This document shows, in pieces, positions 1 to 6,082 of a stretch of 6,082 nucleotides of DNA. The translations under genes were made by a program, and so were the position numbers. The stretch covers positions 1-6,082 of the forward strand of contig JAEZEK010000154.1 in NCBI GenBank assembly GCA_023417735.1, given 5' to 3'. This DNA comes from Pseudomonadota bacterium. GTDB lineage: Bacteria > Pseudomonadota > Alphaproteobacteria > Rhizobiales > Afifellaceae. Each line of letters opens with the position of its first letter. Position 1 is the stretch's first letter. The notes under the pieces were generated by a model. It was not told where the DNA came from. It made no database searches and saw only the letters and a list, made by a program, of their open reading frames with translations.

Positions 1-389
1 GAGGACGGCGGCGCCTGGGTCTGGCCGGCGGGGGCGGGCGCGCCGGCGCCCTGGAGCTGCTCCAGGATTCCCGGGCCGCTCCCGGGTGCCTGCGGTGCCC
101 CGCCGGACGGCGCGGCCGGGACCGGCAGAGTGCTCGCCGGCAGCCGGTCGAGGATGTCGGCCGGGCGCGAATCGAGCCGCGCCAGCATGGCGAGGCCGAG
201 CGAGGTCGCGAAGAACACGGCCGCCAGGATGCCCGTCGAGCGCGTCAAGAGATTGCCCGCGCTCCGGCCGGACAGGAAGTTCCCCGATCCGCCGATGCCG
301 AGCGCGCCGCCTTCCGAGCGCTGCAGCAGCACCAGGCCGATCATGGCGAGAACCACCATGAGATGAATTACGATGACGACAGTTTCCAT
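1..389 (-). CDS. secG: SecG, preprotein translocase subunit (3' end cut by window edge)
   Basis: SecG is the small inner-membrane subunit of the SecYEG channel and assists SecA-driven export. The visible 129 residues start METVVIVIHLMVVLAMIG. They form two hydrophobic helices at about residues 4-22 and 52-70, joined by the conserved SecG loop LLQRSEGGALGIGG (21-34) and a GR-containing turn (41-42). After TM2 comes a long tail rich in Pro, Ala, Gly and Gln (about 84-129), still open at the left edge; such tails are common in alphaproteobacterial SecG. The ATG at 387-389 is supported by a purine-rich Shine-Dalgarno, AGGAAGAGG, a few bases upstream and by agreement with the family N-terminus. 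The gene lies 54 nt downstream of tpiA on the same strand with no visible terminator between them, so co-transcription is likely. The C-terminal end and stop codon lie outside the window. Confidence 0.93.
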   Translation of the reverse strand, partial: METVVIVIHLMVVLAMIGLVLLQRSEGGALGIGGSGNFLSGRSAGNLLTRSTGILAAVFFATSLGLAMLARLDSRPADILDRLPASTLPVPAAPSGGAPQAPGSGPGILEQLQGAGAPAPAGQTQAPPS

Positions 390-443
390 GATCCTCTTCC
401 TTGGCCGCGGCTTCTACACGAGGCCGGCGGCACATTGAAGGCG

Positions 444-1190
444 TCAGCGACCCCCTGCGGCACCGACGATCGCGAGGAAGTCCTTGGCCTTGAGGCTCGC
501 GCCTCCGACGAGACCGCCGCCGACATGGGCGATTGCGAGGATCTCGGCCGCATTGGACGGCTTCATCGAGCCGCCATAGAGGATGCGGATCTCCTCGCCG
601 GCCGACCCGAAGCGATCGCACAGATGCCGGTGGATATGGTGATGCATCTCGGCGATGTCATCCCCGGTGGGCGTGCGCCCGGTGCCGATCGCCCAGACCG
701 GCTCGTAGGCGATGACGATGCGCGCGGGATCGCCGTCCGGAATCGACCCGGAAAGCTGCGCCGTCACGACGTCCTCGGCCGCGCCGCGCAGGCGCTCCGC
801 CTCCGTCTCCCCGACGCAGATGATCGCCAGCAGCCCGGCGCGATGCGCGGCCTCGGCCTTGGCCCTCACCGTCGCGTCGTCCTCATGATGGTCGGTGCGG
901 CGCTCGGAATGGCCTACGATCACCGCGGACGCGCCGGCATCGGCCAGCATCTCGGCCGAGACGTCGCCGGTATGCGCCCCTGCGGCCGCGGCATGGCAGT
1001 CCTGGCCCCCGATCGCGACCCGCCGGCCTTCCAGCGCCGAGGCGAGCCGGGCGATTAGCGTCGCCGGCGGGCAGATCATCACGTCGGCGTTCCCGCCGGC
1101 GGCAGCGAGGCCCTCCGCGACTGCGTGCGCTTCCGCGATGTCCGCCGTTAGCCCGTTCATCTTCCAGTTGCCGGCGATCAGCTTCCGCAT
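444..1190 (-). CDS. tpiA: Triosephosphate isomerase
   Basis: Interconverts dihydroxyacetone phosphate and glyceraldehyde 3-phosphate in the cytosol (glycolysis, gluconeogenesis, Calvin cycle). The 248-residue length is normal for the family. All hallmark elements are present: AGNWKMNG with catalytic Asn8 and Lys10; VIVGHSERR with the electrophilic His94; the conserved Cys125 in [16 protein letters not shown] with catalytic base Glu163 and mobile loop 6 (about 164-175); and the phosphate-binding YGGS (205-208) and VGGASL (228-233). The start at 1190 gives the canonical [11 protein letters not shown]-terminus. AGGA stands only 3 nt before it, with a GAGAG stretch further up, so the ribosome site is ordinary to weak. 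The reading frame stays open far upstream (to 4337), but that part lies antisense to ppiD and trpE and is not TPI. secG follows on the same strand; ppiD diverges 120 nt away. Confidence 0.98.
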   Translation of the reverse strand: MRKLIAGNWKMNGLTADIAEAHAVAEGLAAAGGNADVMICPPATLIARLASALEGRRVAIGGQDCHAAAAGAHTGDVSAEMLADAGASAVIVGHSERRTDHHEDDATVRAKAEAAHRAGLLAIICVGETEAERLRGAAEDVVTAQLSGSIPDGDPARIVIAYEPVWAIGTGRTPTGDDIAEMHHHIHRHLCDRFGSAGEEIRILYGGSMKPSNAAEILAIAHVGGGLVGGASLKAKDFLAIVGAAGGR

Positions 1191-1225
1191 CGGTCCTGCG
1201 CTCTCTCGGAACGGGCGGCGACCAG

Positions 1226-1248
1226 CCTTGGCACGGGCACAAGGTGCC
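1226..1248. repeat. Overlapping short dyads in the tpiA/ppiD divergent region
   Basis: GGCAC occurs twice (1230-1234 and 1236-1240), and either copy can pair with GTGCC at 1244-1248. The second copy makes a tight GGCAC-AAG-GTGCC hairpin. A third dyad, CCTTG (1226-1230) with CAAGG (1240-1244), overlaps them. The cluster would lie across the -35 box and spacer of the candidate ppiD promoter, so it could be an operator or simply chance in GC-rich DNA. Arms are only 5 bp, so confidence is low. Confidence 0.25.
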
Positions 1249-1256
1249 TCTAAGGT
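1228..1256 (+). promoter_or_regulatory. Possible sigma70-type promoter for ppiD-trpE
   Basis: TTGGCA at 1228-1233 resembles a -35 box (TTGACA), and 17 nt later TAAGGT at 1251-1256 is a weak -10 (3 of 6 matches to TATAAT). Spacing is ideal and the position, in the divergent gap upstream of ppiD, is right. Transcription would start near 1262-1265, almost directly at the foot of the hairpin at 1267-1284. This rests on pattern matching only. I saw no equally good promoter facing tpiA on the other strand. Confidence 0.3.
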
Positions 1257-1266
1257 CCGTCCGCCG

Positions 1267-1289
1267 GGCCGGGCGTGCCCGGCCTTTTT
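1267..1289 (+). terminator. Intrinsic-terminator-like hairpin in the ppiD leader
   Basis: GGCCGGGC (1267-1274), a 2-nt spacer GT, and GCCCGGCC (1277-1284) make a perfect inverted repeat with 8-bp arms, probably folding as 7 bp with a 4-nt loop. It is followed at once by TTTTT (1285-1289). This is the classic Rho-independent form and works only on the plus strand; the other flank has no matching T run in the minus direction. The ppiD Shine-Dalgarno (GAGGG, about 1300-1304) lies outside the stem. No plus-strand gene ends upstream, so it either attenuates ppiD-trpE or stops stray antisense transcription from the tpiA side. Confidence 0.55.
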
Positions 1290-1310
1290 CTGTCGGGACG
1301 AGGGTGTTCC

Positions 1311-3209
1311 ATGCTCGATCGAATGCGTCAAGGAGCCAGCGGCTGGACCGCCAAGGTTCTGCTCGGCCTGCTGATCATCAGCTTTGCCGTGTGGGGCATT
1401 TCGGGCCAGTTCTTCGGCTACGGCACGGGCCAGCTGGCGCGCGTCGGCGACGCCGAGGTGACGACGCAGGAGTTCCAGCGCGCGCTCCGGCAGCGCATGG
1501 ATGCGATCAGCCAGCGCACCGGTTCGCCGCTGACGATGGAGCAGGCGCGCCTTTTCGGCATCCCGCAGCAAGTGCTGAGCGAACTCATCACGCAGGCGGC
1601 GCTGCAGGATCAGGCGCGGGACTACAATCTCGGCATATCCGACGACGAGCTCGCCGAGGAGATCCAGCGCGACCCGACCTTCCACGGCATCGGCGGCCGG
1701 TTCGATCGGGCGCGCTTCCAGGCGCTCCTGCGCAATGCCGGCATCCGCGAGGACGACTACGTGATGGAGCTGCGCCACCAGGCGCTCCGCAACCAGATCC
1801 TGACCGCCATCAGTTCCGGCATCACGGCCCCCGAGCCGCTGGTGCAGGCCTTCTACCGCTACCAGAACGAGCAGCGCACCGTCGCCTATCTCGTAGTGGA
1901 CGAGGATGCCGTTGAGGCGCCGTCGGAGCCGGACCAGGCGGCGCTCGAGGCGTACTTCACCGACAACCGGGCCGCGTTCCGCGCGCCCGAGTACCGCAGG
2001 ATCGCGACGGTATCGCTCGACGCAAGCGTGATCGCCGACCCGGCGGCCGTTTCCGAAGCGGACGTCACCGAAGCCTACGAGCGGCGGCGCCAGGAGTTCA
2101 CGCGCACGGAGCGCCGGCGGATCGAACAGGTCCGCTTCGAGTCGCGGGAGGCCGCGGAGCAGGCCCAACAGGCGATCGAGGGCGGCAAGGACCTCCTGGA
2201 GGTCGCGCAGGAGCGCGGCCTGTCGCCCACGGACATCGATCTCGGTCTCAAGGCGCGGCCGGAGATCGTCGACGCGAAGGTCGCCGAGGCGGCGTTCGCG
2301 GCCGAGCAGGGCACGGTCGTGCCGGTCCTCGACGGCTCGCTCGGGCCCGCGATCATCCGCGTCACGGCGATCGAGGCCGGGTCCGTCACGCCGCTTGCCG
2401 AGGTCTCCGACAGGCTGCGCGCCGACATCGCCCGGCGCGCCGCCAGCGCGCGTGTCCTCGATGTCTTCGACCAGATCGAGGACGAACGCGCCGGCGGCTC
2501 CACGCTCGAGGAAGCGGCGCACAAGCTGTCCCTCCCCTACGCCGTCATCGAGAGCGTCGATCGCCAGGGCCTTGCTCCCGACGGGACCGAGGTCGCCGAC
2601 CTGCCGGGCGGGCGCGAGCTCCTTGCGGAAGCGTTCGAGACGGATGTCGGCGTCGAGGCCGATCCCGTTCACATGGGCGACGATTCCTACGTCTTCTTCG
2701 AGGTTCTCGACATCGTTCCCGAGCGCGCGCGCACCTTGGACGAGGCGCGCGACGACGTCCTGGCCGCCTGGCGGCGTGACCAGATCACGCAACGCGTCGA
2801 GGAACGCACCACGGCGCTGTTCGATCGCCTGAAGGCCGGCGAGGGCCTGGAGGCGCTCGCGCAGGAGATCGGCAAGAGCGTGCAGCGGGTCGAGAACCTC
2901 TCCCGCAGCGAGCCGAATGCGGAACTGAGCCGCAATGCGCTGGCCCAGGCCTTCGCCGGGCCGGAGGGGCACGTCGCGAATGCCGAGGCGGAAGACGGCG
3001 CGGCGCGCATCCTGCTCCAGGTGGAGACCGTTTCCGCGCCGGCCTTCTTCGCCGAGGCGGAGAGCGCGCAATCGCTGCAGAACAACCTGACGAACGCGCT
3101 GCAGAACGACCTCCTCCAGGCCTATGCCGGGCAGCTGATGCAGAGCCGGCCGGTGACGGTGAACAACGCGCTTTACGCGCAGCTCACCGGCGAGAACCGG
3201 AGCCAGTGA
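1311..3209 (+). CDS. ppiD: PpiD-like membrane-anchored periplasmic chaperone (SurA_N / parvulin-type)
   Basis: A 632-residue protein of the PpiD/SurA family, which binds unfolded proteins as they leave the Sec translocon on the periplasmic side. The N-terminus [20 protein letters not shown] leads into one membrane helix (about 15-34, ending FAVWGI) with positive residues before it, giving an N-in anchor and a periplasmic body. A SurA-N-like helical chaperone region spans about 41-180. A parvulin-like segment at about 250-370 is recognisable by layout but lacks a clear GGDLG-type motif, so prolyl isomerase activity is doubtful. The rest is charged and largely helical, ending without a second membrane segment. 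The ATG at 1311 is preferred because GAGGG stands 6 nt upstream and the family start matches; an in-frame GTG at 1275 lies inside the leader hairpin. The stop codon directly abuts the trpE start. Symbol given by family resemblance; orthology to E. coli PpiD is inferred. Confidence 0.9.
   Translation: MLDRMRQGASGWTAKVLLGLLIISFAVWGISGQFFGYGTGQLARVGDAEVTTQEFQRALRQRMDAISQRTGSPLTMEQARLFGIPQQVLSELITQAALQDQARDYNLGISDDELAEEIQRDPTFHGIGGRFDRARFQALLRNAGIREDDYVMELRHQALRNQILTAISSGITAPEPLVQAFYRYQNEQRTVAYLVVDEDAVEAPSEPDQAALEAYFTDNRAAFRAPEYRRIATVSLDASVIADPAAVSEADVTEAYERRRQEFTRTERRRIEQVRFESREAAEQAQQAIEGGKDLLEVAQERGLSPTDIDLGLKARPEIVDAKVAEAAFAAEQGTVVPVLDGSLGPAIIRVTAIEAGSVTPLAEVSDRLRADIARRAASARVLDVFDQIEDERAGGSTLEEAAHKLSLPYAVIESVDRQGLAPDGTEVADLPGGRELLAEAFETDVGVEADPVHMGDDSYVFFEVLDIVPERARTLDEARDDVLAAWRRDQITQRVEERTTALFDRLKAGEGLEALAQEIGKSVQRVENLSRSEPNAELSRNALAQAFAGPEGHVANAEAEDGAARILLQVETVSAPAFFAEAESAQSLQNNLTNALQNDLLQAYAGQLMQSRPVTVNNALYAQLTGENRSQ
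3199..3202 (+). promoter_or_regulatory. Shine-Dalgarno for trpE inside the end of ppiD
   Basis: GGAG at 3199-3202 sits 7 nt before the ATG at 3210, within the last codons of ppiD. It supports starting trpE exactly after the ppiD TGA (3207-3209) and suggests translational coupling: ribosomes ending ppiD release next to the trpE start. Confidence 0.55.
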
Positions 3210-4718
3210 ATGCACATCGAGCCAGCGTTCGAGGCCTTCGCGGAGCGCTACACAGCCGGTGCCCCGCAGCTCGTCTGGACGCGCCTCGTCGCCGACCTCG
3301 AGACGCCGGTTTCCGCCTTCCTGAGGATCGCCGCCGGGGAGCCGAACGCCTTCCTGCTCGAGTCGGTGGAGGGCGGCGCGACGCGCGGCCGCTATTCCAT
3401 GCTCGGCCTCAATCCCGACCTCCTGTTCCGTGCCGAGGGTAACAGCGCCGAGATCGCGCGGCTCCCCGACCTCGGCCGGTTCGAACCGTGCCACGAGGAG
3501 ACGCTCTCCGCGCTCCGCCGCCTGCTCGCCGAAAGCCGGATCGAGGTGCCGCCCGGATTGCCGCCGATGGCCGCGGGCGTGTTCGGCTATCTCGCCTATG
3601 ACACCGTCCGGCTCATGGAGCGGCTTCCCGAGCCGAACCCCGGCGGCATCGGCGTACCGGATTCCATCTTCGTGCGGCCGCAGATCGTCGCGATCTTCGA
3701 CGCGGTGAAGGACGAGCTGACGGTCGTGACCCCCGTCCGGCCGCAGCCGGGCCTCGCCGCGCGCGATGCCTACGACCGCGCGGTCAACCGGCTCTGCGAC
3801 ACCGTCGATGCGCTCGACCGGCCTCTCGACCGAAACCCGGAGAATGCGGAGATCTCGCTCGACGCCGAGATCGCCTCCAACACCACGCCCGAGGAATACG
3901 AGGCGATGGTGGCGAGGGCGAAGGACTACATCGCTGCCGGCGACATCTTCCAGGTCGTGCTCTCCCAGCGTTTCGAAGCGCCCTTCCCGCTCCCGGCGTT
4001 CTCGCTTTACCGCGCTCTCCGGCGCACCAACCCCGCGCCCTTCCTCTACTTCCTCGAGTTCGGGGACTTCGCCGTGGTCGGCTCGTCGCCGGAGATCCTG
4101 GTGCGGGTGCGCAAGGGCGAGGTCACCATCCGCCCGATCGCCGGCACCCGCCCCCGCGGGGGGACGCCGGACGAGGACCGCCGCCTCGGCGAGGAGCTTC
4201 TCGCCGATCCGAAGGAACGCGCCGAGCACCTGATGCTGCTCGATCTCGGGCGCAACGATGTCGGCCGCGTGGCGGTCCTCGGCAGCGTGAAGGTCACCGA
4301 CCAGTTCTTCCTGGAGCACTACAGCCAGGTCATGCACATCGTCTCGAACGTGATCGGAGCGCTGCGCCCCGATCGCGACGCCGTCGATGCGCTCATCGCG
4401 GGCTTCCCCGCCGGCACCGTTTCCGGCGCGCCCAAGATCAGGGCGATGGAGATCATCGACGAACTGGAGAAGGAGAAGCGCGGCATCTATGCCGGCTGCG
4501 TCGGCTATTTCTCCTGCGACGGCGAGATGGACACCTGTATCGTGCTGCGCACGGCGGTGGTGAAGGAGGGCCGCATGTACGTGCAGGCCGGGGCCGGCAT
4601 CGTCGCGGATTCGGATCCGGCCTCGGAACAGGCGGAATGCGTCGCAAAGGCGCGGGCGCTCTTCCGCGCCGGCGAGGAGGCGCGTCGGTTCGCGAGCCGC
4701 GCCGTCAGCGGCCAGTAG
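3210..4718 (+). CDS. trpE: Anthranilate synthase component I
   Basis: Converts chorismate to anthranilate, the committed step of tryptophan synthesis, using ammonia delivered by TrpG. The 502-residue length fits a stand-alone TrpE. The N-terminal domain carries the tryptophan feedback-site motif LLES (49-52) followed by GRYSMLG (60-66), so feedback inhibition is expected. The C-terminal chorismate-binding domain has [12 protein letters not shown] (244-255), SSPEILVR (292-299), PIAGTRPRG (309-317), [15 protein letters not shown] (339-353), HIVSNVIG (376-383), [20 protein letters not shown] (399-418) and [12 protein letters not shown] (459-470). The likely Mg-binding acidic residues lie in the [12 protein letters not shown] segment and at about 473-476. 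There is no glutamine amidotransferase domain, so this is not a TrpE-TrpG fusion, and no trpG follows: the next gene converges from the other strand 15 nt away. No trp leader peptide was found; the gene appears to be driven with ppiD. Confidence 0.97.
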   Translation: MHIEPAFEAFAERYTAGAPQLVWTRLVADLETPVSAFLRIAAGEPNAFLLESVEGGATRGRYSMLGLNPDLLFRAEGNSAEIARLPDLGRFEPCHEETLSALRRLLAESRIEVPPGLPPMAAGVFGYLAYDTVRLMERLPEPNPGGIGVPDSIFVRPQIVAIFDAVKDELTVVTPVRPQPGLAARDAYDRAVNRLCDTVDALDRPLDRNPENAEISLDAEIASNTTPEEYEAMVARAKDYIAAGDIFQVVLSQRFEAPFPLPAFSLYRALRRTNPAPFLYFLEFGDFAVVGSSPEILVRVRKGEVTIRPIAGTRPRGGTPDEDRRLGEELLADPKERAEHLMLLDLGRNDVGRVAVLGSVKVTDQFFLEHYSQVMHIVSNVIGALRPDRDAVDALIAGFPAGTVSGAPKIRAMEIIDELEKEKRGIYAGCVGYFSCDGEMDTCIVLRTAVVKEGRMYVQAGAGIVADSDPASEQAECVAKARALFRAGEEARRFASRAVSGQ

Positions 4719-4733
4719 AGCCGAGCGTCTCCG

Positions 4734-5357
4734 TCAGAACTCGATTCCCTTCTGCGCCTTCACGCCGGACCGGAACGGGTGCTTCACCTGCTCCATCTCG
4801 GTGACGAGGTCGGCGGCCTCGATCAGTTCCTCTCGCGCGTTCCGCCCCGTCACGACGACGTGCTTCATCGGCGGGCGGGCCTGCAGGACGGCGAGCACCT
4901 CGTCGAGGGGTAGGTACTCGTAGCGGAGCACGATGTTGAGCTCGTCCAGCAGGACGAGGTCGTGCTCGGAATCCATGATGAGATCGCGCGCCTTGTCCCA
5001 GGCGGCACGAGCGGCCGCGATGTCGCGGGCGCGGTCCTGCGTCTCCCAGGTGAAGCCCTCGCCCATCGTGTTGATCGTCACCTGGTCGCCGAACCGATTC
5101 AGCGCCGCGCGCTCGCCGGTCTGCCAGCGCCCCTTCACGAACTGGACCACACCGACCTTCATGCCGTTCCCGAGCGCCCGGAAGACGAGGCCGAAGGCGG
5201 CCGTCGACTTCCCCTTGCCCTTGCCCGTGTGGACGATGAGGAGGCCCTTCTCGACCGTCTTGGTGGCGATGATCTTGTCGCGCGCCTCCTTCTTCCGCCG
5301 CATCTTCTCGGCGTGCCTGGCATTGATCTCTTCCTCGGTGAGGCCGTCGGTCTTCAT
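4734..5357 (-). CDS. cobO: Cob(I)yrinic acid a,c-diamide adenosyltransferase (CobO/CobA/BtuR type)
   Basis: Transfers the 5'-deoxyadenosyl group from ATP to cob(I)yrinic acid a,c-diamide or related cob(I)alamins, the step after cobalt insertion and reduction. Its 207 residues are typical of the family. Visible motifs: a basic N-terminal helix (about 14-34); the P-loop HTGKGKGKST (43-52), which in this family binds ATP in an unusual orientation; GFTWETQD (101-108); the Walker-B-like LLDELNIVL (136-144); TGRNA (170-174); and the conserved C-terminal signature VKHPF...GVKAQKGIEF (191-207). The ATG at 5355-5357 overlaps the cobN stop as ATGA, and a GGGGAG element about 8 nt upstream, inside cobN, serves as ribosome site. 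No further cob gene follows: trpE converges on it after 15 nt (4719-4733), a gap too small for a clear terminator and in which I see none. Confidence 0.97.
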   Translation of the reverse strand: MKTDGLTEEEINARHAEKMRRKKEARDKIIATKTVEKGLLIVHTGKGKGKSTAAFGLVFRALGNGMKVGVVQFVKGRWQTGERAALNRFGDQVTINTMGEGFTWETQDRARDIAAARAAWDKARDLIMDSEHDLVLLDELNIVLRYEYLPLDEVLAVLQARPPMKHVVVTGRNAREELIEAADLVTEMEQVKHPFRSGVKAQKGIEF

Positions 5358-6082
5358 CGCCCGCTCCCCGTCATTGCAGTCAGGTCCTCATAGGTGCTGT
5401 TCCGTCGCGGCGCCCAGAGGCCGCGGTCGACGGCCTCGCGGAACCGCGCCGCGATCTCGGCGAGCGCCGGCGGGTTGTTCTCCGCGATGAATCGGCGGAC
5501 CGTGCCGTCGGCGAGATAGGCGTCGTAGAGCTGGTCGAAGTGGTGGTGGCGCACGGCGTTCGTCGTTGCGGCGAAGGCGAAGAGGTAATCGACGGTCGCC
5601 GCGATCTCGAACGCGCCCTTGTAGCCGTGGCGCATGACGCCGGCGATCCATTTCGGGTTGGCCGCGCGGCCGCGGACGACGCGCGCCACCTCCTCCTCGA
5701 GCGCGCGGATGACGGGCCGCTCGGGCCGGGAATGGTCGTTGTGGAACACGCGGGGTGCCGCGCCGGAGAGCGTCTCGACCGCAGCCGATAGCCCGCCCTC
5801 GAATTGGTAGTAGTCGTCGGAATCGAGGAGGTCGTGCTCCCGGTTGTCCTGGTTCTGGACGACGGCGTCGACGGCGGCGAGCCGCGTCTCCAGCAGGTCG
5901 CGGGCGCCCTCGCCCTCGGCGCCGCCGCCATAGGCATAGGCCGACCATTCCAGGAAGGCCGCCGCGAGATCCTTCCGCTCCGCCCAGATGCCCTCGTCGA
6001 TGAGCGCCTGCAGGCCCGCGCCGTAGGCACCGGGCTTCGATCCGAAGACCCGGAAGGAAGCCGCCTTCCGCGCCGCTTCGCT
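5354..6082 (-). CDS. cobN: CobN, cobaltochelatase large subunit (C-terminal 242 residues; 5' part outside window)
   Basis: CobN is the ~1,200-1,400-residue catalytic subunit of the aerobic CobNST chelatase, which inserts cobalt into hydrogenobyrinic acid a,c-diamide using ATP. The frame is open from the right edge with no in-frame stop, so the true gene begins beyond the window; the first in-frame ATG (5749) is internal. Numbering from the edge, conserved CobN segments are RVFGSKPGAYGAGLQALIDE (11-30), QNQDNREHDLLDSDDYYQFE (77-96), HNDHSRPERPVIRALEEE (114-131), NPKWIAGVMRHGYKGAFE (142-159) and LWAPRRNSTYEDL (222-234). Related Mg-chelatase H subunits (BchH/ChlH) share this domain, but these motifs and the cobO neighbour point to CobN. 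The stop TGA at 5354-5356 overlaps the cobO start in ATGA. Confidence 0.95.
   Translation of the reverse strand, partial: SEAARKAASFRVFGSKPGAYGAGLQALIDEGIWAERKDLAAAFLEWSAYAYGGGAEGEGARDLLETRLAAVDAVVQNQDNREHDLLDSDDYYQFEGGLSAAVETLSGAAPRVFHNDHSRPERPVIRALEEEVARVVRGRAANPKWIAGVMRHGYKGAFEIAATVDYLFAFAATTNAVRHHHFDQLYDAYLADGTVRRFIAENNPPALAEIAARFREAVDRGLWAPRRNSTYEDLTAMTGSGR

Noticed and set aside
363..1058. Plus-strand 231-codon open frame opposite secG and tpiA.
   Set aside because: It is the shadow of tpiA, whose active-site motifs are intact on the minus strand. It has no recognisable domain.
1228..1245. Sigma54 (-24/-12) promoter starting at TTGGCAC.
   Set aside because: TGGCAC matches the -24 element, but the expected TTGC-type -12 element is absent at the required spacing.
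1275..1310. Upstream in-frame GTG start for ppiD, adding 12 residues.
   Set aside because: It lies in the loop of the terminator-like hairpin, has no Shine-Dalgarno, and the extra residues do not fit the family N-terminus. The ATG at 1311 has GAGGG at good spacing.
1190..1310. Trp-codon leader peptide for classical trp attenuation upstream of ppiD-trpE.
   Set aside because: I found no short frame with tandem TGG codons before the hairpin, and only one hairpin rather than the mutually exclusive set expected for classical attenuation.
1191..4337. A stop-free minus-strand frame running continuously from 4337 into tpiA (1,297 codons in total), which could be annotated as a giant TPI fusion protein.
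   Set aside because: Its codon boundaries coincide exactly with those of ppiD and trpE, so stops would appear only where the sense genes use TTA, CTA or TCA, codons that are rare in GC-rich genomes. The translation is low-complexity Arg/Leu/Glu/Asp/Ala-rich with no family motif, whereas the sense strand encodes clear PpiD and TrpE. Only 444-1190 is real.
4933..5490. Plus-strand open frames opposite cobO and the end of cobN.
   Set aside because: Low-complexity Arg/Ser/Ala/Pro-rich translations with no motif, fully covered by well-supported CobO and CobN on the other strand.
5354..5749. A separate small protein starting at the ATG at 5749.
   Set aside because: The same frame is open back to 6082 and encodes continuous CobN motifs, so this ATG is internal to cobN.

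Overview
The window reads as a chromosomal housekeeping segment of a high-GC alphaproteobacterium, most likely in Hyphomicrobiales (Rhizobiales) or a close relative. The reasons are family resemblance recalled from memory: a tpiA / PpiD-type chaperone / trp neighbourhood, a SecG with a long Pro/Ala/Gly/Gln-rich tail, and a cobN-cobO pair of the aerobic cobalamin pathway. No genus can be named. TrpE is a stand-alone protein rather than the TrpE-TrpG fusion typical of Rhizobiaceae, which argues weakly against that family.

Layout, left to right. The minus strand carries tpiA (444-1190), followed 54 nt downstream by secG (389 to the left edge, where it is cut). A 120-nt divergent intergenic region (1191-1310) separates tpiA from a plus-strand pair, ppiD (1311-3209) and trpE (3210-4718). 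These two abut exactly, TGA then ATG, so they are almost certainly one operon. trpE converges on cobO (minus, 4734-5357) with only 15 nt between the stop codons. cobN (minus, 5354 to the right edge, 5' part missing) lies upstream of cobO and overlaps it by 4 nt in an ATGA junction, so cobN and cobO are translationally coupled.

Functions. tpiA serves glycolysis and gluconeogenesis. secG is part of the SecYEG translocon, and the membrane-anchored PpiD-like chaperone acts on proteins leaving that translocon, so these two touch the same process from opposite strands. trpE commits chorismate to tryptophan and needs a TrpG partner, which is not in the window. CobN and CobO act in late corrinoid synthesis: cobalt insertion and adenosylation.

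No mobile element, CRISPR array, tRNA or rRNA was seen. The coding content is conventional and I found no new multi-gene system. The most interesting non-coding signal is a strong intrinsic-terminator-like hairpin with a T5 tract in the leader of ppiD-trpE, only about 20 nt before the ppiD start. It could act as an attenuator for an operon that includes trpE, or it could stop antisense transcription leaving tpiA.
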